A DNA stretch of 37,981 nt from positions 1 through 37,981 of the forward strand of contig CALXQV010000024.1 in assembly GCA_944390535.1 (NCBI GenBank). The letters run 5' to 3'. How positions within the stretch are numbered: the first letter of the stretch is position 1; each line of letters opens with the position of its first letter. This DNA is from an uncultured Clostridia bacterium. Its GTDB lineage: Bacteria > Bacillota > Clostridia > TANB77 > CAG-508. A program made the translations under genes and the position numbers. The notes under the pieces were generated by a model. That model saw only the letters and a program-made list of their open reading frames with translations, was not told where the DNA came from and did no database searches. Positions 25,377 to 34,785 of the stretch are shown one piece after another.

Positions 25377-26663
25377 TTGAGTAGAAACCAAAGAAATCGT
25401 AGAAAACGTAAAAATATTGTACTAGATGATACCAAAAAAATCACAAGTATCCTAATAAAAGTCGTGTTGGTATTACTTGTTGTCTTTCTCATTGTTGCCA
25501 TATTTCATATTGTAAATAATTGGATGAAATATCGCTCTATCACAAATCAATATCTTGAAACTGCAAGTAATGTGGAAGAAAACACGGATGGTCTTGATGA
25601 TACTACACAAAATACGACTGAAGATACTACTTTTCATTTAACAGCTTTAGGAGATATTATGTGCCACAACACACAATACATGGATGCATATCATACAGAT
25701 ACTGGTGAATATGATTTTTCATATGTATTTAAAGATGTTGAATATTATATAAAAAATTCCAATATTACTATTGCCAATTTGGAAACAACTTTTGCAGGCG
25801 AAGAAGTGGGATATAGTAATTATCCTAGATTTAATACGCCTGATGCTTTAGCATATAATCTAAAAAAATTAGGTGTCGATGTTGTTTCTACTGCTGGTAA
25901 TCATAGTCTAGATTATGGTTTTGATGGATTATCAAGAACCATTGATGTTTTAGATAGAGCAGATATCACCCATGTGGGAACTTATCAGACACAAGAAAAA
26001 CGAGATACAATTGTATTTAAGTATGTAAAAGGAATTAAAATTGCTTTTCTAAATTATACTTATGGTACAAATGGAATTACCATTCCTTCTGACAAATCTT
26101 ATTGTGTTAATTTAATAGATAAAGATGTCATCAAAAATGATATTGAAACTGCTAAATCGCAAGAGGCAGATATCATTGTTGCTTCTGTCCATTGGGGGAA
26201 TGAATATAGTACAGTTCCAAATGACACACAAAATGAACTTGCTGATTTTCTTTTTCAAAATGGTGTCAATATTATTTTAGGTACACATCCTCATGTTTTA
26301 CAAAAAATGGAGAAAAAAACTGTTGCCTTAGAAGATGGCTCAACACAAGATGGTTTCATCATTTATTCTTTAGGAAATTTTATTAGTGATCAAAACGCTG
26401 ATAACACTAGAACCTCTATTATTTTAGATTTGCAAATCACAAAGCATATTGATGATTCTGTTACCATAGATTCTGTAAATTATATACCAATATATATGTA
26501 TAAGAATTCTACGGCAAGTACACAAAAAATGAAGCTATTAGATATCAAAAAAACGGTATCTTTATATGAAGATGGCTCTGATACTTCCATTGGAGAAACT
26601 ATGTATACTTTTTTGAAGAAAGAATTAGATATGATTTCTAAAATTTTGAATACACATGAATAG
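25377..26663 (+). CDS. CapA-family (PGA_cap) metallophosphatase-like membrane protein
   Basis: 428 residues from a TTG start 6 nt after AAGGAGG. An upstream ATG at 25335 in frame has no ribosome site. One membrane segment (about 29-52) follows a basic N-terminus (RNQRNRRKRK), so the large domain is outside. That domain shows the PGA_cap pattern of a calcineurin-like fold: ALGDIMCHN, IANLETTF, TAGNHSLDYG, SVHWGNEY, GTHPHVLQ and YSLGNFISD. In Bacillus, CapA takes part in poly-gamma-glutamate export. Here there are no capB or capC neighbours, so a phosphatase or wall-related role is as likely. It ends before a bidirectional terminator. Confidence 0.88.
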   Translation: MSRNQRNRRKRKNIVLDDTKKITSILIKVVLVLLVVFLIVAIFHIVNNWMKYRSITNQYLETASNVEENTDGLDDTTQNTTEDTTFHLTALGDIMCHNTQYMDAYHTDTGEYDFSYVFKDVEYYIKNSNITIANLETTFAGEEVGYSNYPRFNTPDALAYNLKKLGVDVVSTAGNHSLDYGFDGLSRTIDVLDRADITHVGTYQTQEKRDTIVFKYVKGIKIAFLNYTYGTNGITIPSDKSYCVNLIDKDVIKNDIETAKSQEADIIVASVHWGNEYSTVPNDTQNELADFLFQNGVNIILGTHPHVLQKMEKKTVALEDGSTQDGFIIYSLGNFISDQNADNTRTSIILDLQITKHIDDSVTIDSVNYIPIYMYKNSTASTQKMKLLDIKKTVSLYEDGSDTSIGETMYTFLKKELDMISKILNTHE

Positions 26664-26735
26664 CAAGTTAAAAATACAAGTTAAAAATTTTTGAAAATCA
26701 AATCGTTTTGCCTTTTATAAAATGTGAATATACAC

Positions 26736-26770
26736 AAAAATGTTAGGTTTTCTGCAACCTAACATTTTTT
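26736..26770. terminator. Bidirectional terminator
   Basis: AAAAATGTTAGGTT (26736-26749) pairs with AACCTAACATTTTTT (26756-26770). It lies between the converging CapA-like gene (ends 26663) and corA (ends 26830). Confidence 0.88.
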
Positions 26771-26829
26771 AATGATATTTTATTTATGATATAAATACAA
26801 GAAAAGATCGAGCTCACACGGAAACTTGT

Positions 26830-27789
26830 TTAATTCAACATATCTTTTCTCTTTAACCACCATGTTACCACTAATGTTAATATGACAGCAATTAATACCA
26901 TGATAATAAACCCTATTGGACTATTTTCAAAAGGTAATTGTACATTCATTCCCCAAAAACTAGATATCATTGTTGGAATAGCAAGTACAATGGTAATCGA
27001 AGTTAAAAATTTCATCACACCATTCAGATTATTTGAAATGATAGAAGCATATGCATCCATTGTTCCATTTAAGATATTGGTGTAAATTTGTGCCATTTCT
27101 ATTGCTTGTCTATTTTCGATAATAGCATCTTCTAATATGTCTTCATCATCATCATATAATTTTACGAATTTTCCTCTCATGGTTTTTTCCATGACAATTT
27201 CATTTGATTTTAATGAAGTGGCAAAATATACCAATCCTTTTTCTAAACTTAGTAATTTTAATAACTCTTTATTTTTCATAGAATTTTTTAAAATATATTC
27301 CGCAATTTCTGTTTCTTTATTAATTTGTTTTAGATAATTTAAGAAATATGAAGAATTTAAGTAAAAGATTTGAAAAATAAACCTAGTCTTTTTATATGTC
27401 TGGAAATTTTTAATCTTTCTTTTTTCAAAATCTTCTATAACTTTATTTTTTCTTAAAGATACTGTTATAAAGAAATCATCTCTTACCACAATCATTCCTA
27501 ATGGCATTGTTGTATAAATTTCATTATCTTCACTTTTTTCAATAATCGGTACATCCACTACAAAAAGAATGGTATTGTCATCTTCTTCCATATCAATTCT
27601 GGCTTTTTCTTCATAGTCTAATGCATCTCTTATAAAATCTTCTTGAATATTAATACTTTCACATACTCTTTTTATTTCATTTTCGGAGGGATTTACTAAA
27701 TTAATCCAGCTTCCTTTTCTAAACTCTTTGATTTCTTCTAATTTGTTTGTTTCCATATTTGTGTTATAAATTTTTAGCAAATCTCTCAC
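26830..27789 (-). CDS. corA: CorA-type divalent cation (Mg2+/Co2+) channel
   Basis: 319 residues. A long cytoplasmic domain (1 to about 255) has a coiled stretch (FLNYLKQINKETEIAEYILKN) and the NGTMDAYASIISNNLN helix. It is followed by two C-terminal membrane segments (about 258-278 and 293-313). The selectivity motif GMN is at 280-282 in SSFWGMNVQLPF. The protein ends with the basic tail LKRKDMLN. These are all hallmarks of CorA, which takes up Mg2+ as a pentamer. tRNA-Lys lies 92 bp upstream on the same strand with a terminator in between, so corA has its own start. Co2+ or Ni2+ specificity cannot be told by eye. Confidence 0.93.
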   Translation of the reverse strand: MRDLLKIYNTNMETNKLEEIKEFRKGSWINLVNPSENEIKRVCESINIQEDFIRDALDYEEKARIDMEEDDNTILFVVDVPIIEKSEDNEIYTTMPLGMIVVRDDFFITVSLRKNKVIEDFEKRKIKNFQTYKKTRFIFQIFYLNSSYFLNYLKQINKETEIAEYILKNSMKNKELLKLLSLEKGLVYFATSLKSNEIVMEKTMRGKFVKLYDDDEDILEDAIIENRQAIEMAQIYTNILNGTMDAYASIISNNLNGVMKFLTSITIVLAIPTMISSFWGMNVQLPFENSPIGFIIMVLIAVILTLVVTWWLKRKDMLN

Positions 27790-27818
27790 CCCTTTTTAAA
27801 ATTTACATAACTTGTATT

Positions 27819-27865
27819 AAAAAACAAAAAAATAAATCTAATGTCTTCATCTGTATTTAGATTTA
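27819..27865 (-). terminator. Terminator after tRNA-Lys
   Basis: On the minus strand, TAAATCTAA (27865-27857) pairs with TTAGATTTA (27841-27833), then a T-rich run is read from 27832 downward. It separates tRNA-Lys from corA. Confidence 0.6.
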
Positions 27866-27881
27866 CTTTTATTTATTGTAG

Positions 27882-27957
27882 TGGTGCGCCATAGAGGGAT
27901 CGAACCTCCGACCATCAGATTAAGAGTCTGCTGCTCTACCAACTGAGCTAATGGCGC
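27882..27957 (-). tRNA. tRNA-Lys (anticodon CTT)
   Basis: A 76-nt cloverleaf with encoded CCA. The acceptor arms are GCGCCAT and ATGGCGC with discriminator A. The D arm is GCTCAGTTGGTAGAGC. The anticodon loop CTCTTAA is closed by CAGA/TCTG, giving anticodon CTT. The T arm holds GGTTCGATCC. It reads AAG codons. Confidence 0.97.
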
Positions 27958-28030
27958 ATTTTCATATAGACATATATAATTATACTACTTTTTTTGCTTT
28001 TGTCAATGGAAAACACTGTTTTTTAACAAA

Positions 28031-28165
28031 GAACTTTAGGGACAGTCCTTAAAGTTCATACACGATTCCAGTTTTTCGTTTTATATTTTTTACAATATCC
28101 ATATTTATAAAATAAGATGATTTTATTCTAAAAAAAGAGAACTTTAAGGACTGTCCCTAAAGTTC
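28031..28165. mobile_element. Short MITE-like element with 27-bp perfect inverted repeats
   Basis: 28031-28057 and 28139-28165 are perfect inverted copies, each containing TTTAGGGACAGTCCTTAAAG, which is itself palindromic. The 81-bp AT-rich interior has no gene. The right end supplies the TAG stop and the last two codons of the VanW-family gene. It belongs to the GGGAC-ended group. Confidence 0.78.
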
Positions 28166-30199
28166 ATCTTGTTCTGAATCTTGTGTTTCTTCTGGTTCTT
28201 GTGTTGAAGGGGTTTCTTCTGGATTTACATCTACTGGTACATTCTCTGTTGGCGTATTTGTTACAGGTGGTGTGGTAACAGTTGGTGTATTGGATTGAGA
28301 ACTACTTGCTGCTGTACCCCTGTTTACAATTTTTTGCATTGCACTATAAGTATCTTTAGAAAGTAATTGTGTTGAAATAATTTTTCCATTTTGCATCTTT
28401 GTCATATATGTCTTGCAAACTAGCCCGTTAGCTCCTTTTTGCTTTACAACTTCTTTTCCTTTTGCTAGACTAGAGTCTTCAACATATTTGGTTGTATATG
28501 GTATTGTTGATACGATTTCTGTTCTAAATGAATATGTATATTCTCTATCTGCTTCTTTGATACCATATATTGAAATTGTTGCTACTCCGCTTTTAGCAGA
28601 AGCTACAATCCTTACTGGGTATGTTCTTGTATTTTTAAATCTAAAGTCGGTTAATCCATATACGACAGTTGCATCTCTTCCCTCATCTACATATGATGTT
28701 ACAAACTGGTGATTTCTTCTTTCTACAATTTCCATATCTGACATTAAAGCTGCATTATATAATGTTGATGAAATTTGACAGATACCTCCTCCTAGTCCAT
28801 CTACAACTTGACCATTTTCATATATTTTTGCATTTCTATATCCTGCTGCATAAGTTCTTGGTCCTAATGTTTCATTATATGAAAAAGTTTCTCCTGGCAT
28901 AATGACTTTTCCATTTAATTTTTGACAAGCTAACACCAGATTTGTTGTTCTATCTTTATCACTAGCATCATACCTCGTTGAAAAAGTTGATAGTCTGTCT
29001 GGGAATGCTTCTGTTCCAATCTGTTCTATTGTTACTTTTGGTTTTGTTATAATCAACGGAATAATATATTCTTCTTTTTCCTCGGCTGCAATGATTTCTT
29101 TTGCTTTTTCTACATCAAAATCAATTCCTTCTACTTCTGGGTAAATAGTAAATGGGTCTTTCGTATAATAAGCATCTTGCGGTTCTTGATAAACTTCACT
29201 ATGTATTTTATCTATGTCAATCTCTTGAGGCGTTTTAGTTTCCACTGGGATTTCAATAACATTTTCTGTTTCATGAATATCATTTAACATGTCTTTTACT
29301 TGATTTAAAAGCGTATCTGTGCTAACAACAATTCCCTCTTTTCCTCTAGTGATAATTAATTCATCATCTTCTATGCTATAACTAGATTCTATCATAATTC
29401 CTGGAAGATTTGCTCCTATATCATTAATTGTTTGTTTAGTTGTTTCTTCATTCATTATCATCTCTACATCAAAGTCTCTTTTTCCAATTAATGTTCCTAA
29501 TATATGATAATTATTAATAAATATATTTCCATCTCTTCCTAAAGAATATGCTTCATTTACGGCTTTTTCTATATCATATTTTACTTCCATCAATGTTGCA
29601 TTTAATTCTGACTCAAAATCTTGATATTGTAACATAATATTTTTTTCCATTTTCTCTGCATATGTTGTTTCCATTTTTGTAATGGCCTCTTCTTTTGTTA
29701 AGCCCGAAACTTCTATGCCTTCTATGGTAACACCACTAATAATTTTTTGATTATTAATATTTGTTAATGCAAACACCGTAGAAAATAGTAATGCGATAAT
29801 TGCTATAATGATAATAGAAATTACAATTTTTTTGACTTTCCTTGTGTGTTTTTTCTCTATCTCATTTTCTTGTTTATCTTCTTTATTTTGCTTCTTTTTT
29901 TCTTTACCTTTTTTTTCTTCTTTCTTAGAAACTTTCTTAGAAGGTTTTAAATCTTTTTCCTCTTTTTTTTCATTTTGTACATCCTCTTTTTTTTCTTGTT
30001 GATGTTCTTTTACATTTTCTTTTTGTTCCAATACTTCGGGTTCTTCTACTTTACTTTCAACAGTTTCTTCTTCATTCAATTTTTTTTCTTCTTCCTCCTC
30101 ATGTAGGACATCTACTGCATTATTTTTTTCTTCTTGTAACTTTTCTTCCATTTCATCTTTTGATTTCAAGTCTTTCTCCTCCATTAAATCTTCTTTCAT
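28157..30199 (-). CDS. VanW-family cell-wall protein with peptidoglycan-binding and G5-like domains
   Basis: 680 residues. The first ~123 are extremely Glu/Lys-rich and cytoplasmic. One membrane segment (about 124-146) leads to an outside region. That region has repeated YoaR-like PG_binding_4 domains (about 160-400), a VanW domain (about 425-555, with MPGETFSYNETLGPRT and GLGGGICQISSTLYNAAL), a G5-like segment (about 555-625) and a Thr/Pro-rich tail. VanW proteins are widespread wall-associated proteins of unclear activity; despite the name, this is not evidence of vancomycin resistance. The ATG is 8 nt after GGGGAAG. The minus-strand promoter is TTGTCA (30255-30250), 17 bp, TAAGAT (30232-30227). 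The last two codons and the stop come from a repeat element, so the original C-terminus may have been longer. Confidence 0.9.
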   Translation of the reverse strand: MKEDLMEEKDLKSKDEMEEKLQEEKNNAVDVLHEEEEEKKLNEEETVESKVEEPEVLEQKENVKEHQQEKKEDVQNEKKEEKDLKPSKKVSKKEEKKGKEKKKQNKEDKQENEIEKKHTRKVKKIVISIIIIAIIALLFSTVFALTNINNQKIISGVTIEGIEVSGLTKEEAITKMETTYAEKMEKNIMLQYQDFESELNATLMEVKYDIEKAVNEAYSLGRDGNIFINNYHILGTLIGKRDFDVEMIMNEETTKQTINDIGANLPGIMIESSYSIEDDELIITRGKEGIVVSTDTLLNQVKDMLNDIHETENVIEIPVETKTPQEIDIDKIHSEVYQEPQDAYYTKDPFTIYPEVEGIDFDVEKAKEIIAAEEKEEYIIPLIITKPKVTIEQIGTEAFPDRLSTFSTRYDASDKDRTTNLVLACQKLNGKVIMPGETFSYNETLGPRTYAAGYRNAKIYENGQVVDGLGGGICQISSTLYNAALMSDMEIVERRNHQFVTSYVDEGRDATVVYGLTDFRFKNTRTYPVRIVASAKSGVATISIYGIKEADREYTYSFRTEIVSTIPYTTKYVEDSSLAKGKEVVKQKGANGLVCKTYMTKMQNGKIISTQLLSKDTYSAMQKIVNRGTAASSSQSNTPTVTTPPVTNTPTENVPVDVNPEETPSTQEPEETQDSEQDEL

Positions 30200-30226
30200 A
30201 CTATCTTCCCCTTTTCCTCTATTTAA

Positions 30227-30255
30227 ATCTTATCATATTCTTACTTTTTTGACAA
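30227..30255 (-). promoter_or_regulatory. Promoter of the VanW-family gene
   Basis: -35 TTGTCA at 30255-30250 and -10 TAAGAT at 30232-30227 have a 17-bp spacer, and the -10 ends 27 bp before the ATG. Confidence 0.55.
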
Positions 30256-30394
30256 TATATTTATTCTCTTTAAAATACATTTTCTATGCTTATATATCTT
30301 ATTCAGTGTAGCTTTTCCTCATTCACATATTTGTTACAAAATAATTACAAAAAGATTACATTTTCGATATTTTGTTTATTTTTAGAAAAAATAC

Positions 30395-30423
30395 TTGAAG
30401 AATGTAAAATTTAATACTATAAT
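30395..30423 (+). promoter_or_regulatory. Promoter of the CBM25-like gene
   Basis: -35 TTGAAG (30395-30400), 17-bp spacer, -10 TATAAT (30418-30423). The ATG is 35 bp further, after CAAGGAGAT. Confidence 0.7.
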
Positions 30424-30458
30424 ATCTTTAGCAAAAGATAAGCAAGGAGATTTAAAAG

Positions 30459-30935
30459 ATGGAATTAACAAAAAATATTTTTTTTAATACTGATAAATTA
30501 GTTGAAAATACAAAAGTTAAAATTTCATATACAGGTCAATTATTTCAAGATGCTTCTAAAGAAGTATCTATTCATTATGGATTTGGAGATAATTGGGATA
30601 ATGTAAATGACATTGCTATGGAAAAAACAGATTTAGGTTTTCAAGCTGAAATTACATTAGGCGAAGGTTCTACTTTTAATTTCTGTTTTAGAGATGAAAA
30701 TAACCGTTGGGATAATAATAATGGTCAAAATTATATATTTACATTAGAAAAACTTCCAACAGAATTATTAGTTCTAGATGATGAACCAACTGCATTAAGT
30801 TCTCCTAGAAAATTAAGAAGAGCTTACTTATGGAGTAAAAAAATTCGCTTAGCTGTATACAAAATTATTACATATCTTCCAAAAATTATTTCTGGAAATT
30901 ACAAGAAAAGAGCAACAAATAATAATGAAGAATAA
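30459..30935 (+). CDS. Small CBM25-like carbohydrate-binding protein without catalytic domain
   Basis: 158 residues. Positions about 8-95 read as a starch-binding CBM25-type beta domain: VSIHYGFGDNWDNVNDIAM, a GFQAEITLGEGSTFNFCF strand pair and NRWDNNNGQNYIF, with the aromatic and Asn residues typical of the glycan site. There is no signal peptide and no enzyme domain. The tail (about 115-158) is basic and amphipathic (SPRKLRRAYLWSKKIRLAVYKI). The protein is therefore probably cytoplasmic and may bind glycogen, or attach something to it or to the membrane through the tail. It is a single-gene unit with a strong promoter and terminator. The fold call is good; the role is unknown. Confidence 0.82.
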   Translation: MELTKNIFFNTDKLVENTKVKISYTGQLFQDASKEVSIHYGFGDNWDNVNDIAMEKTDLGFQAEITLGEGSTFNFCFRDENNRWDNNNGQNYIFTLEKLPTELLVLDDEPTALSSPRKLRRAYLWSKKIRLAVYKIITYLPKIISGNYKKRATNNNEE

Positions 30936-30941
30936 ATTAGA

Positions 30942-30968
30942 AGAGGCTTTCATGCAAGCCTCTTTTTT
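30942..30968 (+). terminator. Rho-independent terminator of the CBM25-like gene
   Basis: AGAGGCTT (30942-30949) pairs with AAGCCTCT (30956-30963), and the stem runs into a six-T tract. Confidence 0.92.
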
Positions 30969-31093
30969 GTTGAATTGGTTATATCAAAAAATTGATTTTT
31001 CTTTTGAGAATAAATGATTATAAATTATCTTTTAGTTTTACTATATATTTTTTTATATTTTCTCACTACTATTCTACTTATATGAATACAAAG

Positions 31094-31825
31094 TTAGGTA
31101 ATTACCCATCCTCCATTTATTGAAATAACTTGACCAGTTGTAAATTCATCTTCTACTAGCCATTTAACACATTTAGCAATATCTTCTGGTTTTCCTATCC
31201 TTTCTAGCGGTGTTTCTTCTTTTATTTCTTCTATTTCTTCTTTTGAATATTTTTCATTCATATCTGTATCTATATAGCCTGGAGCAATTGAATTTACCCT
31301 AATATTAGAAGGTCCTAACTCTTTTGCTAAAGCTTTTGTCATTCCATCTACTCCTGCTTTTGAAGCAGAATATGCCACAGCACAAGAACCACCATTAATA
31401 CCATAAATGGAAGAAATATTAATAATGCATCCTTGCTTTTGGTTTATCATATATTTTACTACTTCTTGTGTCATACAAAAAGCAGAATACAGATTTACTT
31501 TTATAACATCATTCCAATCTTCATCTGTGATATCTTGGAATAGTTTCTCTTGGTCAATTCCTGCATTATTAATCAATATATCAATTTTGCCATATTTTTT
31601 TATCGTTTCATTCACTAACTTTTTTACTTCTTCTCTTTTAGATACATCTGCTTTAAATATATCTATTTGGATATTTTCTTTTTCTAGGTCTTTTTTTAAC
31701 TGTTTTGCTTTTTCTTCTGAATGATTGTAATTTGCAATTACTTTTATGTTTTCTCTTGCTAGTGTTTGTACGATGGCTTTTCCGATTCCTCTAGAACCAC
31801 CTGTTACAATTGTTACCTTTTCCAT
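31094..31825 (-). CDS. Short-chain dehydrogenase, FabG-like 3-oxoacyl-ACP reductase
   Basis: 243 residues from the ATG at 31825, preceded by AGAGGTAATCTGT; the frame continues upstream to 31867 without a better start. It is a classical SDR: the NAD(P) loop TGGSRGIGKA (about 8-17), NNAG (about 85), catalytic Ser in SSIYG (about 140), YSASK (about 151-155) and PGYIDTDMNEK. FabG reduces 3-oxoacyl-ACP in fatty-acid synthesis. This copy is not next to other fab genes, so a different carbonyl substrate is possible. A broken membrane-protein gene lies upstream on the same strand. Confidence 0.85.
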   Translation of the reverse strand: MEKVTIVTGGSRGIGKAIVQTLARENIKVIANYNHSEEKAKQLKKDLEKENIQIDIFKADVSKREEVKKLVNETIKKYGKIDILINNAGIDQEKLFQDITDEDWNDVIKVNLYSAFCMTQEVVKYMINQKQGCIINISSIYGINGGSCAVAYSASKAGVDGMTKALAKELGPSNIRVNSIAPGYIDTDMNEKYSKEEIEEIKEETPLERIGKPEDIAKCVKWLVEDEFTTGQVISINGGWVIT

Positions 31826-31898
31826 ACAGATTACCTCTTCTCTCTTTATTTGTAAATATTCTATCATCTTTTATTATCAATGACAAGCTTATGTCTAT

Positions 31899-33596
31899 CT
31901 ATACTTGCACATTTTCAATTCTTAACTTTTTTATATGTTTATAACTTACATAAACAATGACAAACATCAAGGTTGTTATCGAAATGATTTTTGAGATATA
32001 CATGTAACTTGTCCCTGTATATTCTACTATAATTTCTGCTCTTTCCATTTCTGGTAAAGAAATTGCTAGAAAACCATTATCACTTTCAAAACTTTCTATT
32101 GTTTCATCATTTATCATTATTTTATAACCAGGATAATAGATATATGGAAATTCTAAAATCGTTCCACCCTCTACTCCTTCTATTTTACAAGTGAAACTTT
32201 GACCATTTTTATTTACTTCCTGTATATTTCCGAGTTCCTTTTATTGCATAAACCGTATCTTCTCTTGTCCTTATATATTCTCTATTTTCATTACTTTTTA
32301 CAGGTAAGTATTCTCCTTTTCCCATTCCTATTATTGTATCTCTTTCATTTGCTGTCACTTTCCCAATTGTATATTGCTCAATCTCTTGTATTTCTAAATC
32401 AATTTGTAGCATTGGTATAATCATTCCTGTGTAGAGAATACAAACACTAGAGATAACAACAATATCTTTATAATTAAAAAACTTGATAATGGTTCCCATA
32501 TTAATTGCACAAATCACTGCTAAAAAGAAATTTGAAAATAGCAACATCCTCCACTTGAATTGTATAATCTGAAAAATATCTTCAAATATTCCCCATGGGA
32601 ATTGTTTTACCGTTATTACCGTAGATAGGATTCCTAAAGCCAAAAACAAGATATATTCTTTTTTATATATTTTATTTATTTTTTTCTTTATAACAAATAT
32701 GGATAGGCAAACCATGATTAAAATGGGTATTCCTATTTCAAATATATGGGTTACCTCTTCTTCTTTCCTATTTGTATATAGTAATGACTTTATATCTAAA
32801 CCGCTTTCATTAAAAGATTCTGTTGTTGCCATACCACCTTTTTGATATACTACATAATCAGCAGAAAAATAAGTTTCTAACATGGGCATCCAGAAAAATG
32901 CACTGATACCTATCATACATACTATGGAAATTCCTAATTGTTTTAATATTTCTTTATCTTTTAATTTTGAAATATTGATACACAGATATACACAAGCCAT
33001 AATAGCGGTTAATACTGTCATTAAAATATGTGTCAAAATCAAACCGAACCGCTCCTATACATAATATCCATTTTCCATTCTCTTTTTGAAATATTTTATA
33101 TAGTCCCCAAAATACAAGCGGAATAAACATATAGCTTAAAAATTCTCCTAAAGCATTTCTAATATACATATCATTTAAATGATACGGCATTACCATATAT
33201 ATAATTGCTGCAAGGATGCCTATTTTTTTGCTCTTTGTTAATGCTTTTACAAACCAGTACATCGTTATTCCGAGAAAAGAAAAGCCCTATAAATAAAGTT
33301 AATTTATATCCTCCTATAAAACTGGTGGTAATATATTTTCCTATTAAAATGAATATAGTCGAAAAATTTCCATAAAATAAATCCCAACTATATCCGAATC
33401 CATTTGTTAAGCTCGATAAAACCTCTGTATGTTCACCATTCATATTTGCTAAATACGTCGCATATGCTCTAGCAATGTGTTGAATCCCATCATCATAATA
33501 TATATATATATCTTCAATAAAAAGTGGAACAGATAAAATACTTGCAACTATTAAGATGATGAACACATATGTATATTTTTTTAATTTTTCTTTCAT
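31899..33596 (-). pseudogene. Disrupted multi-span membrane protein (PTPS-related / YfhO-like, GT-C type), three frameshifts
   Basis: Four consecutive minus-strand fragments (33596-33171, 33262-32954, 33042-32209 and the tail to 31899) read as one ~565-residue membrane protein in shifting frames. The N-terminus has YYDDGIQHIARAYATYLANM, like the DG..H motif of PTPS-related membrane proteins of the GT-C fold. The middle has MPYHLNDMYIRNALGEFLSYM. The C-terminal part reads IYYPGYKIMINDETIE, then a final membrane segment. Breaks fall near 33272-33284, 33040-33052 and 32214-32222; each is repaired by removing one base (giving IGLFFLGIT, IGAFGLILTHIL and KYTEVNKNGQSF). The original role was probably envelope glycan or polymer transfer. 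Either it is a true pseudogene or the assembly has three local insertion errors. The flanking genes are intact. Confidence 0.78.
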
Positions 33597-33783
33597 TGAT
33601 TTTCCTTTCTTTTTTAGATTTCCTCTTTATTTCGTAAATAGTTTTTTATAGCTTATCATAATTTTTTTAAAAAATATAGATGTTATTATAAAAATCAATT
33701 GCTTAAATATGATAGATATTTTTAAATATCTGTATCTAAAATTTTATTTTTATGATATAGTTAACTCATAGGGGGAAATCATA

Positions 33784-34686
33784 ATGAAAAAATATTTAAT
33801 AATTATCCTAGCAATCATATTATTCATCATGATGTATGCCATTTTTATAATTTACCATGGTAATCTAAAAAATGATTCTATAACTGATTCTAGTATACTA
33901 CCTATCGAAAATGCATTAGAAATAAAAAATTACAATCTCTTTTCTAGTAATGCTGTTTCTATTTCAGATTTAGATAGGATAAATAATATTTATTATAAAA
34001 AAATTTCTAATTATGAAGAATATCAAATTTATAAAAATAAATTTGCAGATATATTAGATATGACTATTGCGGATTTTGAAAATACTTTTATGATAATAAC
34101 ATATACGGAAAATGTATCGGCTTCTCACCTAGTTCCTTACAAAATTGATATTAGAGATAATACCTTATATTTAGGTATGGAAAAAAATTTTTCAAAAAAC
34201 CAAAACAATGCCCAATCTTCTATCATATTACCTAAAGAAGCAAATGTGGATAATACCATCATCTACCAATGTATTGATTTTACATTTCCAACAGATACAT
34301 ATGCTGATATCACATCACTTCCTGAAGACTATCCTTTGGAACAAGCCCAAAAAGATTTTTGTTATATCTCTTATAAAGATGGACAAGTTTACAATGATGA
34401 TATATTGACTTCTTTTCTAGATGCTGTTAATCATAATGAAGATTATTATATACGCATGATTAGATATTCATCTGACAATCAAACTATCATTACAGATGTA
34501 TATTATTCTTCTGAAAATCAAGTATTTTATGTATGTCAAGATGGTTCAAGAGCTTTCCCTCAAACCACCTTTAATTACTATACATTTACATCATTAGAAA
34601 AAAGATTTTATAATTCTTTTACGAATCGCCCTGTTTATTATCTAACAGATGAAACACAATATGATTTTGTTTTATATACGGATTAA
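33784..34686 (+). CDS. Membrane-anchored exported protein of unknown function
   Basis: 300 residues. An N-terminal hydrophobic segment (about 3-24) acts as an uncleaved anchor or signal; no lipobox Cys is visible. The rest is a soluble outside domain rich in Asn, Tyr and Asp. The C-terminal third (FLDAVNHNEDYYIRMIRY, TIITDVYYSSENQVFYVCQDGSRAF) faintly recalls small lipoprotein domains of the DUF4362 kind, but I would not assign it. The ATG follows GGGGGAAATCATA. It converges with the 72-residue gene at 34786 across a shared terminator. Confidence 0.7.
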   Translation: MKKYLIIILAIILFIMMYAIFIIYHGNLKNDSITDSSILPIENALEIKNYNLFSSNAVSISDLDRINNIYYKKISNYEEYQIYKNKFADILDMTIADFENTFMIITYTENVSASHLVPYKIDIRDNTLYLGMEKNFSKNQNNAQSSIILPKEANVDNTIIYQCIDFTFPTDTYADITSLPEDYPLEQAQKDFCYISYKDGQVYNDDILTSFLDAVNHNEDYYIRMIRYSSDNQTIITDVYYSSENQVFYVCQDGSRAFPQTTFNYYTFTSLEKRFYNSFTNRPVYYLTDETQYDFVLYTD

Positions 34687-34745
34687 AGTAATTCCAAAAG
34701 TATTTCTTATTGTAATAGTGATAACATTTTATAAATCTTAGTTGT

Positions 34746-34782
34746 ATAGAGCAGAAAATATATAGTTCTGCTCTATTTTTTT
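34746..34782. terminator. Bidirectional terminator
   Basis: ATAGAGCAGAA (34746-34756) pairs with TTCTGCTCTAT (34766-34776), then a T run follows. It serves the converging genes ending at 34686 and 34786. A near-identical stem ends the anti-sigma transcript at 37146. Confidence 0.88.
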
Positions 34783-34785
34783 ATT

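Noticed and set aside
28157-30199. VanW-family protein as a vancomycin-resistance gene
   Set aside because: VanW homologues are common wall proteins and no vanH/A/X/R/S genes are nearby.
29800-30199. Glu/Lys low-complexity stretch as a frameshift or assembly artefact
   Set aside because: The frame is continuous from a good ribosome site and promoter to the membrane segment; charged cytoplasmic heads of this kind occur in such proteins.
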